NCBI GenBank assembly: GCA_002389055.1 | Contig: DGNT01000127.1 | Coordinates: 1 to 52,247 of the forward strand | DNA: 52,247 bases | Direction: 5' to 3' | From: Alcanivorax sp. UBA4485 | GTDB lineage: Bacteria; Pseudomonadota; Gammaproteobacteria; Pseudomonadales; Alcanivoracaceae | Shown here: positions 43,726 through 51,817 of the stretch, piece after piece | Position numbering within the stretch: position 1 is the stretch's first letter | Layout of the letters: the number at the start of each line of letters is the position of its first letter | Program-made: the position numbers and the translations under genes | Notes under the pieces: model-generated | The model's input: only the letters and a program-made list of their open reading frames with translations | Told to the model about the DNA's origin: nothing | Database searches by the model: none

Positions 43726-45238
43726 CACCGATCACGGCGCGGCCCAGAGCGAGGGCCGTAAGCACGCATACCAGATCCAGGAACAGCGCCGGGTGGCGGG
43801 TGAAGAAGCTGTCCGTTGCTGACCCCGATGTCGGGATATCGACCCAGTAGGCGGCTTCCTCGCCGTATTCGGACTGCACCAGGCGCCGCCCGCTGGGCAG
43901 CACCACCGCCGAGGGGCCGTTGTTGATCACATGCAGCAGCGGCCGGCGGTTTTCCACCGCGCGCAGCACCGAGGCATTGAGGTGCTGGTAGGGCTGACGG
44001 GAGGCGCCGAACCAGGCGTTGTTGGACAGCACCACCAGCAGCTCCGCCGCGCCGCCGCCCCGGGCCGCGTTTGCCACCAGCTCCGGGAACAGAGCTTCGT
44101 AGCAAATCAAGGGCAGGGCTTCCAGGCCGGCGACCGCGAAGCGGCCCGGCCGCTCCCCCGCGCTCACTTTGCTGAAGAAGCCGCCAAGCTGCTCGCGGAC
44201 CCAACTTCCGGTGCGGGGGAAGGCTTCCAATAGCGGCAGGTACTCACCGAAGGCGACGCGCTGGATTTTGCGATAACGACCTTGTTCCTGGCCGTCGTGA
44301 CCAATCACGGCGGCGCTGTTGAACTGTTCGCTGTTTTCCGCGTGCATGCCCTGAAAGATCAGCGCCGCGTCCAGGTTGGCCACCGAACGTCGTAACGCGC
44401 CCGCCACCCTGGGATGGGCGAAGTAATCATCGAAGCCGGTTTCCGGCCACACCACCAGGTCGGCGCCGGCACGGGCCAGAGGTTCGGACAACGCCAGGGC
44501 ACGCGGGTAGGCGAAGCCATGGCCCGGTGCCGGGGAGGCGCCCCCGGGCGGGGTGTTTTCCTGGACGAAGCCGACCCGGTGTGAGGCTTTGTCGCCGCCC
44601 TGATGGTCCCAATGATGCAGCAGCACGCTGCCCAGGCCCAGCCACAGTACTGGCAGGGCGGCGGCGGCCAGCCCGGCCCTGTCCTTCACAAACCGCTGGC
44701 GCGCCGGGCTGAACAGCCAGCGGTAGAGCAGCACGTTGACGAGAGCGATTACCGCGTCCAGCGCATGCACGCCGGTCCAGGCCAGTGGTTGCAGGGCGGT
44801 GAGGAAAAGACTCTGGCTCTCGCCGAGCTGGGCCTGGAACAGCATCGGAAAGCGGGCGAAGAACAGCGCCGTGAGCACGGGAAACAACAGCAGCGCCGAC
44901 CAGCCGGTACGCCGCCGCAACCACTGAAACGCGAGCATCAGCAACGCCGGTAGCTGGGCGCTGTAGAGCCAGAACAGCAGCGCCAGGCCGGCGGTTACCA
45001 GCGCGCCCGGCGACCAGAGGTGCCGCAGAAAATCGACGATCCAGAAGGCGCCCAACCCATAGAACACCAGACCGCATATCAGGCCCAGCCGGTAGGCGTG
45101 CCCGGGCGAGGCGCCACGCAGCGCCGCCAGCAAAGGGATGAACGCCACCCAGGTCAACGGAAACAGCGCACCGTGGATAAACGGCAGCGCCAGCAGCACG
45201 CCGGACAGGGCGGCCAGGGGCACGGCCAGGCGCGTCAT
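43691..45238 (-). CDS. lnt: Apolipoprotein N-acyltransferase (Lnt) or paralogue
   Basis: Inner-membrane enzyme that adds the third acyl chain to lipoproteins. 515 residues, standard length. About six helices (residues 5-205) are followed by a nitrilase-type periplasmic domain. The catalytic triad residues are visible: Glu in VVWPETGFDDYF near 267, Lys in GRYRKIQRVAFGEYLPLLEA near 335, Cys in LPLICYEALFPEL near 385. It shares one base with the upstream Lif-like gene (TAATG), so both are in one operon, an unusual setting; lnt normally follows ybeX/corC. The sequence RYRKIQRVAFGEY departs a little from the usual YxKxxLVPFGEY, so a specialised paralogue is possible. Confidence 0.88.
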   Translation of the reverse strand: MTRLAVPLAALSGVLLALPFIHGALFPLTWVAFIPLLAALRGASPGHAYRLGLICGLVFYGLGAFWIVDFLRHLWSPGALVTAGLALLFWLYSAQLPALLMLAFQWLRRRTGWSALLLFPVLTALFFARFPMLFQAQLGESQSLFLTALQPLAWTGVHALDAVIALVNVLLYRWLFSPARQRFVKDRAGLAAAALPVLWLGLGSVLLHHWDHQGGDKASHRVGFVQENTPPGGASPAPGHGFAYPRALALSEPLARAGADLVVWPETGFDDYFAHPRVAGALRRSVANLDAALIFQGMHAENSEQFNSAAVIGHDGQEQGRYRKIQRVAFGEYLPLLEAFPRTGSWVREQLGGFFSKVSAGERPGRFAVAGLEALPLICYEALFPELVANAARGGGAAELLVVLSNNAWFGASRQPYQHLNASVLRAVENRRPLLHVINNGPSAVVLPSGRRLVQSEYGEEAAYWVDIPTSGSATDSFFTRHPALFLDLVCVLTALALGRAVIGVIAVQRSPAFR

Positions 45239-45777
45239 TAGCGTGGTGCCTCGCCGGTGTGCTGTTCCGCCTGCAGGGCTGCCCGCATGGCGTTTTCTTC
45301 ATGAAAAAGCGTTATCGCGCGGTCGCCGAAATAGCGTTTCTGCAGGTCCTGGCGGGCGGTCAGATCGCCTGCCGGTAGCGCCGTCACGGCGTCGCGATAG
45401 CGCAGATACTTCAACAGCAGCGCCTCGGCGTCCGCCGCCGGCAGGGCCCGCCGCGTCAGTAGTCGTAGGCGATCACGCTCCGCGGTGGTCAGGGGCGCCT
45501 GAACCGCATTGGCGGCAAGCTGTACCGCGGCCAGCGTGCGGGTGTCGTAACGCAGCTGGCCGCGCGGGTCGGTGGGGAGGCGCTCCAGCATGCGGTCGAG
45601 CGCCGGCCACAGCCCGGGATTGCCAGGCTCTGGCCAGGCGGGCAGGGTGACGCGCCCGGATGGCGCGCTGTCGGCGCTGGGCCAGCGCGAATGCACGGCG
45701 GCCAGACAGAGCCATACCAGGAGAGCCAGCGCCGGCCAGCGGTGCACCGGGCGAAGCGACAGGGTGGGATTGTGCAT
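45238..45777 (-). CDS. Short lipase-chaperone-like protein 2
   Basis: 179 residues from the ATG at 45777; the frame stays open upstream but without a membrane anchor. A single N-terminal helix (RWPALALLVWLCLAAVHS, residues about 13-30) anchors a helical periplasmic part. The domain resembles the second half of Lif foldases: ALLLKYLRYRDAVTALPAGD near 120 and LQKRYFGDRAITLFHEENAM near 145. It is shorter still than protein 1 and lacks the foldase signature. It overlaps lnt by one base, so it is made together with it. Function is inferred from resemblance only. Confidence 0.68.
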   Translation of the reverse strand: MHNPTLSLRPVHRWPALALLVWLCLAAVHSRWPSADSAPSGRVTLPAWPEPGNPGLWPALDRMLERLPTDPRGQLRYDTRTLAAVQLAANAVQAPLTTAERDRLRLLTRRALPAADAEALLLKYLRYRDAVTALPAGDLTARQDLQKRYFGDRAITLFHEENAMRAALQAEQHTGEAPR

Positions 45778-45904
45778 GTTTGAGCGCTCCGGCGAAGGAC
45801 ACCACGACGAGGGTATCACCGAACGCGATCCTGGCGGCCAGGGCGGTGACGTCAGCGTCGCGCCGGCCCGTTTTATCGTTGCTCGGGTATTGGGTCGGTG
45901 CCGG

Positions 45905-46402
45905 TCACAGGTGCAGTTCCCGCAGTTCCTGGCTGCCATGGGCCCGCTCCCAGGTGCGTGCGAACTCTTCGGCGCGGCGCGGCCCGAGGGGTAGGGCGTG
46001 GGCGCACAGGTCCAGCCGCTCCGGGCGGGGCCAGCCGGGGGCCTGGAACAGACCGGTGCGGTCGGCGACGGCGAAGCACAGGCGCGGGTCGGCGTCGTCG
46101 GCTTGCGTCTGGCGCAGTTGAAGCCGTGACGGTAGACGGCGGCTCAGGTGGATCAGGCCGTGGCCGTTTTTGACGGCGCGCCCGGCATCGTCGAACAGCA
46201 CTCGCAAGTCGGCGCGCGGTGAGGAAAGAGCCAGGCTTTTGAGGGCCGCCAGCACGTCGCCATCGTTGCTGAGGGCATCCAGCTCGGGCACGCGCAGCCA
46301 CAGGCGGCGACCGCTGGCGCGGATCAGCGCCGCCAGGGCCGCCGCCGCGCAAGGCGGATGGTGAAGGGTGCGGTCTTCGCCGATCCGGACGTCCATGGCC
46401 AT
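45905..46402 (-). CDS. Conserved small protein downstream of GNAT (DUF7931-like)
   Basis: 165 residues from the ATG at 46402 (an ATG two codons later also fits), 7 bp after the GNAT stop. Recognisable stretches are the basic-acidic core RADLRVLFDDAGRAVKNGHG near residue 75, HLSRRLPSRLQLRQTQADD near 100 and the end HGSQELRELHL. Proteins of this sort follow GNAT genes in Pseudomonas and relatives. No membrane or signal segment is seen. Function unknown. It is the last gene of the rluE-like to GNAT block, with 127 bp before the next gene. Confidence 0.75.
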   Translation of the reverse strand: MAMDVRIGEDRTLHHPPCAAAALAALIRASGRRLWLRVPELDALSNDGDVLAALKSLALSSPRADLRVLFDDAGRAVKNGHGLIHLSRRLPSRLQLRQTQADDADPRLCFAVADRTGLFQAPGWPRPERLDLCAHALPLGPRRAEEFARTWERAHGSQELRELHL

Positions 46403-46409
46403 GGCCGCT

Positions 46410-46835
46410 TCAGGTGAGCAGCTTGAACATCTGGCGGTGGGGGATGTGGGCGTCCATGAAAATCCCCCCGGAGGCGGAGAATCCCGCGCCTTCGTAAAAA
46501 CTGGTGGCGTGGGTCTGGGCGTAGAGGAATATTTCTCGCATGTCGGCGGCGCGGGCGGCTTCTTCGGCGGCCACCAGCAGGGCCCGGCCGATGCCGCTGT
46601 TGCGGCGGGTTTCCACCACGCACAGGCGGCTGATCTGGCCACTGCCCAGCAAGCGGATGCAGCCGATCGGCTGCTGATCGTCGTCAAAGGCCAGGAAGTG
46701 GCGCGACGCCGGGTCGGCGCCGTCCCATTCCAGCTCTTCGGGGACGCCCTGTTCGCCGATGAAGACGTGCTCGCGCAGAGCGCTGAGTTCGGCGCGGTGT
46801 TCGTCCCAGGAGGTTTCGATAATGCTAAAGGCCAT
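46410..46835 (-). CDS. GNAT-family N-acetyltransferase
   Basis: 141 residues from the ATG at 46835. The acetyl-CoA binding motif A is QISRLCVVETRRNSGIGRAL near residue 65 (the R-x-x-G-x-G loop as RRNSGIG). Beta-5 and the tail read FLYAQTHATSFYEGAGFSAS, close to ElaA/YjcF-type acetyltransferases (EQGVPEELEWDGAD near residue 28). It lies 10 bp after roxA in the operon. The acceptor is unknown. Confidence 0.9.
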   Translation of the reverse strand: MAFSIIETSWDEHRAELSALREHVFIGEQGVPEELEWDGADPASRHFLAFDDDQQPIGCIRLLGSGQISRLCVVETRRNSGIGRALLVAAEEAARAADMREIFLYAQTHATSFYEGAGFSASGGIFMDAHIPHRQMFKLLT

Positions 46836-46845
46836 GGCGTTCTCG

Positions 46846-47979
46846 TTAAAACTCGGCAAAGTAGCCCTGGTCTATCCAGTGGTTAAGCAGGTCGCGGCTG
46901 TCGGCGTTAAGCACCTCAGCCAGCTCGTCGTGTCGGTAGCGGCGCTGGCGCGCGAGTAGGCGTGCCAGCGGCATCTGGCCCTGATTGAGAGGCCAGGGTT
47001 CTCCGTTCAGCCAGGCGGTGTCGCCGTGGCAGAGAAGCCGCGCGCCGCCATGACGGATCAGCGCCGTGGCGGGTTCAGCGGCGCGAATGTGCGCCGGGTC
47101 GATAAGAAAATCAAGTCCTGTCTGCCGGGGCGTGCTCAGCCAGCGGGCCAAAGCTCGCCCGGCGGCGCCGCGATCCAGCAGGCCGAAGGCGCGGTCGAGC
47201 ATGGCGTCGCGGTCGGCGACGCTCAGTTCGCCGGCGTCCTCCACCGGCGCGCGGCCCGGGTCGGCGTGCAACTGCTCGTCGGTGTCGGCGAGGGTTTCGG
47301 CGACCATTTCGGCGAGCAGGTCCCGGTAGTCCGGGGCCCGGAAGCCCACCGACCAGGTGATGCAGTCGCTGTCCAGCGCCACGCCATGGTGGGCGACGCC
47401 CGGCGGCAGGTAGAGCACGTCGCCGGGGCCGGCGGTGTGTTCCTGTTCAACGGGCATGTGCGCCAGCATTTTCAGGGGCACGTCGCCGCGCAGGCGGCTT
47501 TGTTCGTCGCAGTGGGGGCCCACCTGCCAATGGCGCTGGCCGGCGGCCTGGATCAGGAACACGTCGTACTGATCGAAGTGGGGCCCGACGCTGCCGCCTT
47601 CGGCGGCGTAGCTGATCATGATGTCGTCCAGGCGCCAGCCGGGCACGAAGCCAAAATCATCCAGCAGCAGCGAGACTTCGGTGAGGTAGTGGTCCACGGA
47701 CTGCACCAGCAAGGTCCAGTCCCGGTCACCCAGTTCCGCGAAGCGCTGTTCGTCCAGCGGACCTTGCTCCAGATGCCAGGGGCCGTTGCCGGCGCCACGG
47801 ATCAGCCGCGATTCCACCTCCGGTTCCAGTGCCAGCCCGGCCAGGGTGTCGGCGTCCGGGTGCGCCAGGCCGCTGGCGGCGCCGGGCATGAACAGGGGTG
47901 CGCGCTGCCAGTGGCGCGCCAGGAAGTCCCGGGGCGCCATCGGCAGGGTGAAGCGGGGCAGAGCGGTGGCGGCAGACAT
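46846..47979 (-). CDS. roxA: Ribosomal protein uL16 3-hydroxylase, JmjC cupin (RoxA/YcfD)
   Basis: 2-oxoglutarate/Fe(II) oxygenase that hydroxylates an arginine of ribosomal protein uL16 in E. coli. 377 residues. The iron triad is visible: HFDQYD with His134 and Asp136, and the distal histidine in PPGVAHHGVALDSD near residue 196. The JmjC core is preceded by PRDFLARHWQRAPLFMPGA, the family N-terminus. A winged-helix-like C-terminal domain follows. The gene lies 25 bp after purB, in the order seen in many gammaproteobacteria. Confidence 0.92.
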   Translation of the reverse strand: MSAATALPRFTLPMAPRDFLARHWQRAPLFMPGAASGLAHPDADTLAGLALEPEVESRLIRGAGNGPWHLEQGPLDEQRFAELGDRDWTLLVQSVDHYLTEVSLLLDDFGFVPGWRLDDIMISYAAEGGSVGPHFDQYDVFLIQAAGQRHWQVGPHCDEQSRLRGDVPLKMLAHMPVEQEHTAGPGDVLYLPPGVAHHGVALDSDCITWSVGFRAPDYRDLLAEMVAETLADTDEQLHADPGRAPVEDAGELSVADRDAMLDRAFGLLDRGAAGRALARWLSTPRQTGLDFLIDPAHIRAAEPATALIRHGGARLLCHGDTAWLNGEPWPLNQGQMPLARLLARQRRYRHDELAEVLNADSRDLLNHWIDQGYFAEF

Positions 47980-48004
47980 AGTATCCGGCGGCGGCGCGTG
48001 GCGC

Positions 48005-49375
48005 CTACTGGACGCTGCGCGCCTGCTGGCCGGCGTTGCCCACGTAGGTGGCCGGGGTCAGCGCCTTGAGCCGCTCCTTGGCGTCCTCGGGGATCGCCAG
48101 GTCGTCGATGAAGGCCGCCAGGGCCTCCTGGGTGATCGCCTTGCCTCGGGTCAGTGCCTTGAGCTTTTCGTAGGGCTTTTCGATGCCGTAACGGCGCATC
48201 ACGGTCTGGATCGGCTCGGCCAGCACTTCCCAGGCGGCGTCGAGATCGTCGGCGAGCCGTTCGGCGTTGATTTCCAGTTTGCCGATGCCTTTCAGGGCGG
48301 CTTCGTAGGCGATCAGGCTGTGCGCCAGGCCCACGCCCATGTTGCGCAGTACGGTGGAATCGGTGAGGTCACGCTGCCAGCGTGAGATCGGCAGCTTGCC
48401 GGCCAGGTGATCCATGATCGCGTTGGCGATGCCCAGGTTGCCTTCGGAGTTTTCGAAGTCGATCGGGTTGACCTTGTGCGGCATGGTGGAGGAGCCCACT
48501 TCGCCTTCCACGGCGCGCTGTTTGAAGTAGCCCAGTGAGATGTAGCCCCACAGGTCGCGGTCGAAATCCAGCAGGATGGTGTTGAAGCGCATCAGGGCGT
48601 GGAAGTATTCGGCGATCCAGTCGTGCGGCTCGATCTGGGTGGTGAAGGGGTTGAAGCTGAGCCCCAGGCCTTCCACGAAACGGCGGGCGAAGGCCGGCCA
48701 GTCCACTTCCGGGTAGGCGGCCAGGTGGGCGTTGTAGTTGCCCACCGCGCCGTTGATCTTGCCGAGGATTTCCACCGCCGCGAACTGGTCGCGCTGGCGC
48801 TTCAGGCGCGCCACCACGTTGGCCATTTCCTTGCCCACCGTGGTCGGCGAGGCGGACTGGCCGTGGGTGCGTGACAGCATGGCCGTGTCGGCCAGGCCGT
48901 GGGCGAGTTTGCGGATGCCGCCGATTACCTGGTCCAGCTTGGGCAGCAGCTGCTCGCGGGCTTCGCGCATCATCAGGGCGTAGGACAGGTTATTGATGTC
49001 CTCGCTGGTGCAGGCGAAGTGCACGAACTCGTTCATGGCGTCGAGCTCTTCGTGCTCGGCCATGCGCTCCTTGATGAAGTATTCCACCGCCTTGACGTCG
49101 TGGTTGGTGGTGGCTTCGATTTCCTTGATTCGTTCGGCGTCCTTCTCTTCGAAGTCGCGGGTCACGCCGCGCAGGTGCCAGGCGGCCTTGCCGCTCATCA
49201 ACGGCACTTCCGGGATCGCCTTGTCATGGGCCAGTTGTTCCAGCCAGCTCACTTCCACGTGGACCCGATAGCGAATCAGACCGTATTCGCTGGTGATCGC
49301 GCGGAGGGATTCACACTTGCCGGCGTAGCGGCCGTCCACCGGGGAAATGGCGGTAAGGGAAGTAAAGCTGGACAT
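48005..49375 (-). CDS. purB: Adenylosuccinate lyase
   Basis: Cleaves adenylosuccinate to AMP and the SAICAR intermediate to AICAR in purine synthesis. 456 residues from the ATG at 49375, chosen because CAGGAGTTGCCCC precedes it; upstream frame extension has no such site. The fumarase/ASL signature SSTMPHKVNPIDFENSEGN lies near residue 295. Catalytic histidines are expected near MLSRTHGQSASPTTVGKE (about 160) and in that signature region. A 14-bp GC palindrome CCGGCGCGCGCCGG (49444-49457) in the leader may form a hairpin after hflD. Confidence 0.96.
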   Translation of the reverse strand: MSSFTSLTAISPVDGRYAGKCESLRAITSEYGLIRYRVHVEVSWLEQLAHDKAIPEVPLMSGKAAWHLRGVTRDFEEKDAERIKEIEATTNHDVKAVEYFIKERMAEHEELDAMNEFVHFACTSEDINNLSYALMMREAREQLLPKLDQVIGGIRKLAHGLADTAMLSRTHGQSASPTTVGKEMANVVARLKRQRDQFAAVEILGKINGAVGNYNAHLAAYPEVDWPAFARRFVEGLGLSFNPFTTQIEPHDWIAEYFHALMRFNTILLDFDRDLWGYISLGYFKQRAVEGEVGSSTMPHKVNPIDFENSEGNLGIANAIMDHLAGKLPISRWQRDLTDSTVLRNMGVGLAHSLIAYEAALKGIGKLEINAERLADDLDAAWEVLAEPIQTVMRRYGIEKPYEKLKALTRGKAITQEALAAFIDDLAIPEDAKERLKALTPATYVGNAGQQARSVQ

Positions 49376-49511
49376 GGGGCAACTCCTGAAGGGAATCCGA
49401 TAGCGGCGCAATCATACAGCAAAATGGCGCCGGTCGCGTAGCGCCGGCGCGCGCCGGGAAGGCGTCCGGGAAAGGCGCGGATTTTAGTTAATGTTGATTG
49501 TCGGATTATAG

Positions 49512-50141
49512 CTATAACTCATTGAATTTTATGCTCTCAAGTGCTTCCAGTTGCTGCTTGCGCTGGAACAGCAGCCGCCAGCGCCGTCCGCCCAGCTGGT
49601 GCCACAGGAAGGCGGCCCGCACGCCGGCCAGGAACAGGGCGCGAATGCGGGCGGCGTTGTCCTCGTCCTGCAGGCGCGCCGGCTCACCCTGCACCCGGAT
49701 GCGGAACCGGAAGGTGCCCAGGGTATCCAGATAGATGCCCGCCAGGCGATGACAAAAAGTGACATTGGTGGTGCCGCCCTGGAAATGTTGCCGCTGGCCC
49801 TCAAGAGCAATCAGCCGGTGGCGCAGGATACTGATCACGTCGCTGTTCTTGCGCAGCTTGGCGGACAGATGCATCAGCGCCAGCGAGTAACTGAGCGGCC
49901 GCGCCGCCTGGCGTGTCTGCTCCCGGTTGAGACTCTGGCGCAGCAGGCGCAGGCCGTCCCGGAATAGGGCCGGGCGCGGGTAGATGGTGTCGAAATCGGT
50001 GGCCTGCATGGTCATCACCCCATCCAGCAGGGCTTCCATGGCGGCCTGGTCGCAATCACCGCTGGTGGCGATCTGGTCGGCCAGCGTGGCGGCTTCGAAC
50101 ACCGCCGCCAGAGCCAGGGCTTGTTGCTGCTGCGGATTCAT
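49512..50141 (-). CDS. hflD: High-frequency lysogenisation protein HflD homologue
   Basis: 209 residues, all-helical HflD family (YcfC). In E. coli HflD associates with the inner membrane and affects the lambda CII protein. Its role in this bacterium is unknown, though it is regularly linked with mnmA and purB. Recognisable segments are ALALAAVFEAATLADQIATS at the N-terminus, YPRPALFRDGLRLLRQSL near 52 and RIRALFLAGVRAAFLWHQLG near 165. The ATG overlaps the mnmA stop by 4 bp, with GGAGACGCG as ribosome-binding site. Confidence 0.93.
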   Translation of the reverse strand: MNPQQQQALALAAVFEAATLADQIATSGDCDQAAMEALLDGVMTMQATDFDTIYPRPALFRDGLRLLRQSLNREQTRQAARPLSYSLALMHLSAKLRKNSDVISILRHRLIALEGQRQHFQGGTTNVTFCHRLAGIYLDTLGTFRFRIRVQGEPARLQDEDNAARIRALFLAGVRAAFLWHQLGGRRWRLLFQRKQQLEALESIKFNEL

Positions 50142-51238
50142 CGCGTCTCCTCGATCACGGCGCCGCCCAGGCAGGCGTCGGCGTCGTAGAACACCACCGA
50201 CTGGCCCGGCGTGACGGCCCGCTGGGGCTGCTCGAACACCACCCGCACGCGGCCTGCGCCGGCGTCTTCCACCCGGCAGGCCTGGTCCGGCTGGCGGTAG
50301 CGGGTCTTGGCGGTGAGCCGGGCGGGCAGCGCCGGCGGCGCCCCGGCGATCCAGTCCACCGGGCCGCTGGTCAGCTCGCCGCGGTAGAGCAGCGGGTGGT
50401 CCTGGCCTTGCACGGCGATCAGCACATTGCGGTCCAGGTCCTTGCCGGCCACGTACCAGGGCGCGTCGCCGGCGTCGGCCAGGCCGCCGATACCCAGACC
50501 CTGACGTTGGCCCAGGGTGTAGTACATGAGACCGTCGTGGCGACCGATGCGGTGGCCGGCGTCGTCCTCGATGTCGCCGGGCTGGGCGGGGAGGTAGGTT
50601 TCCAGGAAATCCTTGAAGCGCCGCTCGCCGATAAAGCAGATGCCGGTGGAGTCCTTCTTTTTATGGTTGGCGAAGCCGCGCTCGCCGGCCAGGCGGCGCA
50701 CCTCCGGCTTTTCCAGGTCGCCGAGGGGGAACAGGGTGCGGGCGAACTTGTCGCCGCCGACGGCGTGCAGGAAGTAGGTCTGGTCCTTGTTGTCGTCCAC
50801 CGCGCGCAGCAGCCGGGCGTGCTCACCGCTGTGATCCACCTGAGCGTAGTGGCCGGTGGCGATGTAGTCGGCGCCCAGGGTCAGGGCGTGGTCGAGGAAG
50901 GCCCGGAACTTGATTTCCTTATTACACAGGATGTCCGGGTTGGGGGTGCGTCCGGCGCGGTATTCGGCCAGGAAGTGCTCGAACACCCGGTCCCAGTACT
51001 CGGTGGCGAAATTGGCGGTGTGCAGCTCGATGCCCAGCACCCCGGCCACCTGCATGGCGTCGAGCAGGTCGTCCCGGGCGGTGCAGTACTCGGTGCCGTC
51101 GTCCTCGTCCCAGTTCTTCATGAACAGGCCTTCCACCTGGTAGCCGGCGTCCAGCAGGCGGGCGGCGGCCACGGAGGAATCGACGCCGCCGGACATGCCG
51201 ACGATGACGCGGGTGTTTTCGGGCGCTTGTGTGTGCAT
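50138..51238 (-). CDS. mnmA: tRNA-specific 2-thiouridylase MnmA
   Basis: Thiolates wobble uridine 34 of tRNA Lys, Glu and Gln using sulfur relayed from the Tus system. 366 residues. The PP-loop GMSGGVDSSVAAARLL is at residue 14. The catalytic cysteine pair is expected in ILCNKEIKFRAFL near 104 and STGICFIGERRF near 202. It is followed by hflD with a 4-bp overlap and preceded by nudJ with a 31-bp gap, the order conserved among pseudomonads and relatives. Confidence 0.97.
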   Translation of the reverse strand: MHTQAPENTRVIVGMSGGVDSSVAAARLLDAGYQVEGLFMKNWDEDDGTEYCTARDDLLDAMQVAGVLGIELHTANFATEYWDRVFEHFLAEYRAGRTPNPDILCNKEIKFRAFLDHALTLGADYIATGHYAQVDHSGEHARLLRAVDDNKDQTYFLHAVGGDKFARTLFPLGDLEKPEVRRLAGERGFANHKKKDSTGICFIGERRFKDFLETYLPAQPGDIEDDAGHRIGRHDGLMYYTLGQRQGLGIGGLADAGDAPWYVAGKDLDRNVLIAVQGQDHPLLYRGELTSGPVDWIAGAPPALPARLTAKTRYRQPDQACRVEDAGAGRVRVVFEQPQRAVTPGQSVVFYDADACLGGAVIEETR

Positions 51239-51269
51239 GGGGCTCTCTATATGGGCGCTTTAACGCGAA

Positions 51270-51737
51270 TCAACCACGCTGCAACGGCCAGGGGTGCTGG
51301 TAAATGGCGTCCAGCGGCAGGCGACGGCCGCTTTGATAGTCCGCCACGCAGCGTGCCACCAGCGGGCTGCGGTGTTCGGCGCGGCGCCGCGTGAGTTCCT
51401 CGGGCGTCAGCCAGACCGCTTCCAGAATGCCGGTGTCCAGCTTCTGATGCGGGTCGTGCCCCTGAGGCTCGGCGATAAAGCAGGTGCGGTAGTATACCCC
51501 GGCACCTTTATAGGGTTGAAAAATGTACCAGCCGAGCAGGCCGGTGATCTCCACCCGCCAGGCGGTCTCTTCCAAGGTTTCCCGGTAGGCGGCCTGCATC
51601 AGGTCTTCGCCGAATTCGGCGTGGCCGGCGGGCTGGTTGATCACTGTCTCGCCGTTCTGGGTTTCGCGCACGAACAGCAGGCGACCGTCCTGTTCCACCA
51701 CGGTGGCCACTGTAATATGCGCTTGGAAGCTGTTCAT
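51270..51737 (-). CDS. nudJ: NUDIX hydrolase, NudJ type
   Basis: 155 residues from the ATG at 51737. The Nudix box is GHAEFGEDLMQAAYRETLEE followed by TAWRVEI, near residue 38; the glycine at the end of the canonical box (EExG) is alanine. NudJ-like features: INQPAGHAEFGE, GWYIFQPYKGAGVYYRTCFI and LDTGILEAVWLTPEEL. E. coli NudJ removes phosphate from hydroxymethylpyrimidine diphosphate and nucleoside triphosphates. It lies between the rluE-like gene and mnmA, as is usual. Confidence 0.92.
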   Translation of the reverse strand: MNSFQAHITVATVVEQDGRLLFVRETQNGETVINQPAGHAEFGEDLMQAAYRETLEETAWRVEITGLLGWYIFQPYKGAGVYYRTCFIAEPQGHDPHQKLDTGILEAVWLTPEELTRRRAEHRSPLVARCVADYQSGRRLPLDAIYQHPWPLQRG

Positions 51738-51817
51738 CCGGTTCCTGGTCCGTCTCTGGTTTACTGCGGGGCGCCGATGGTAGCGCACCCGGGCGCGCCG
51801 CGACAGCCGCGGGCGGT

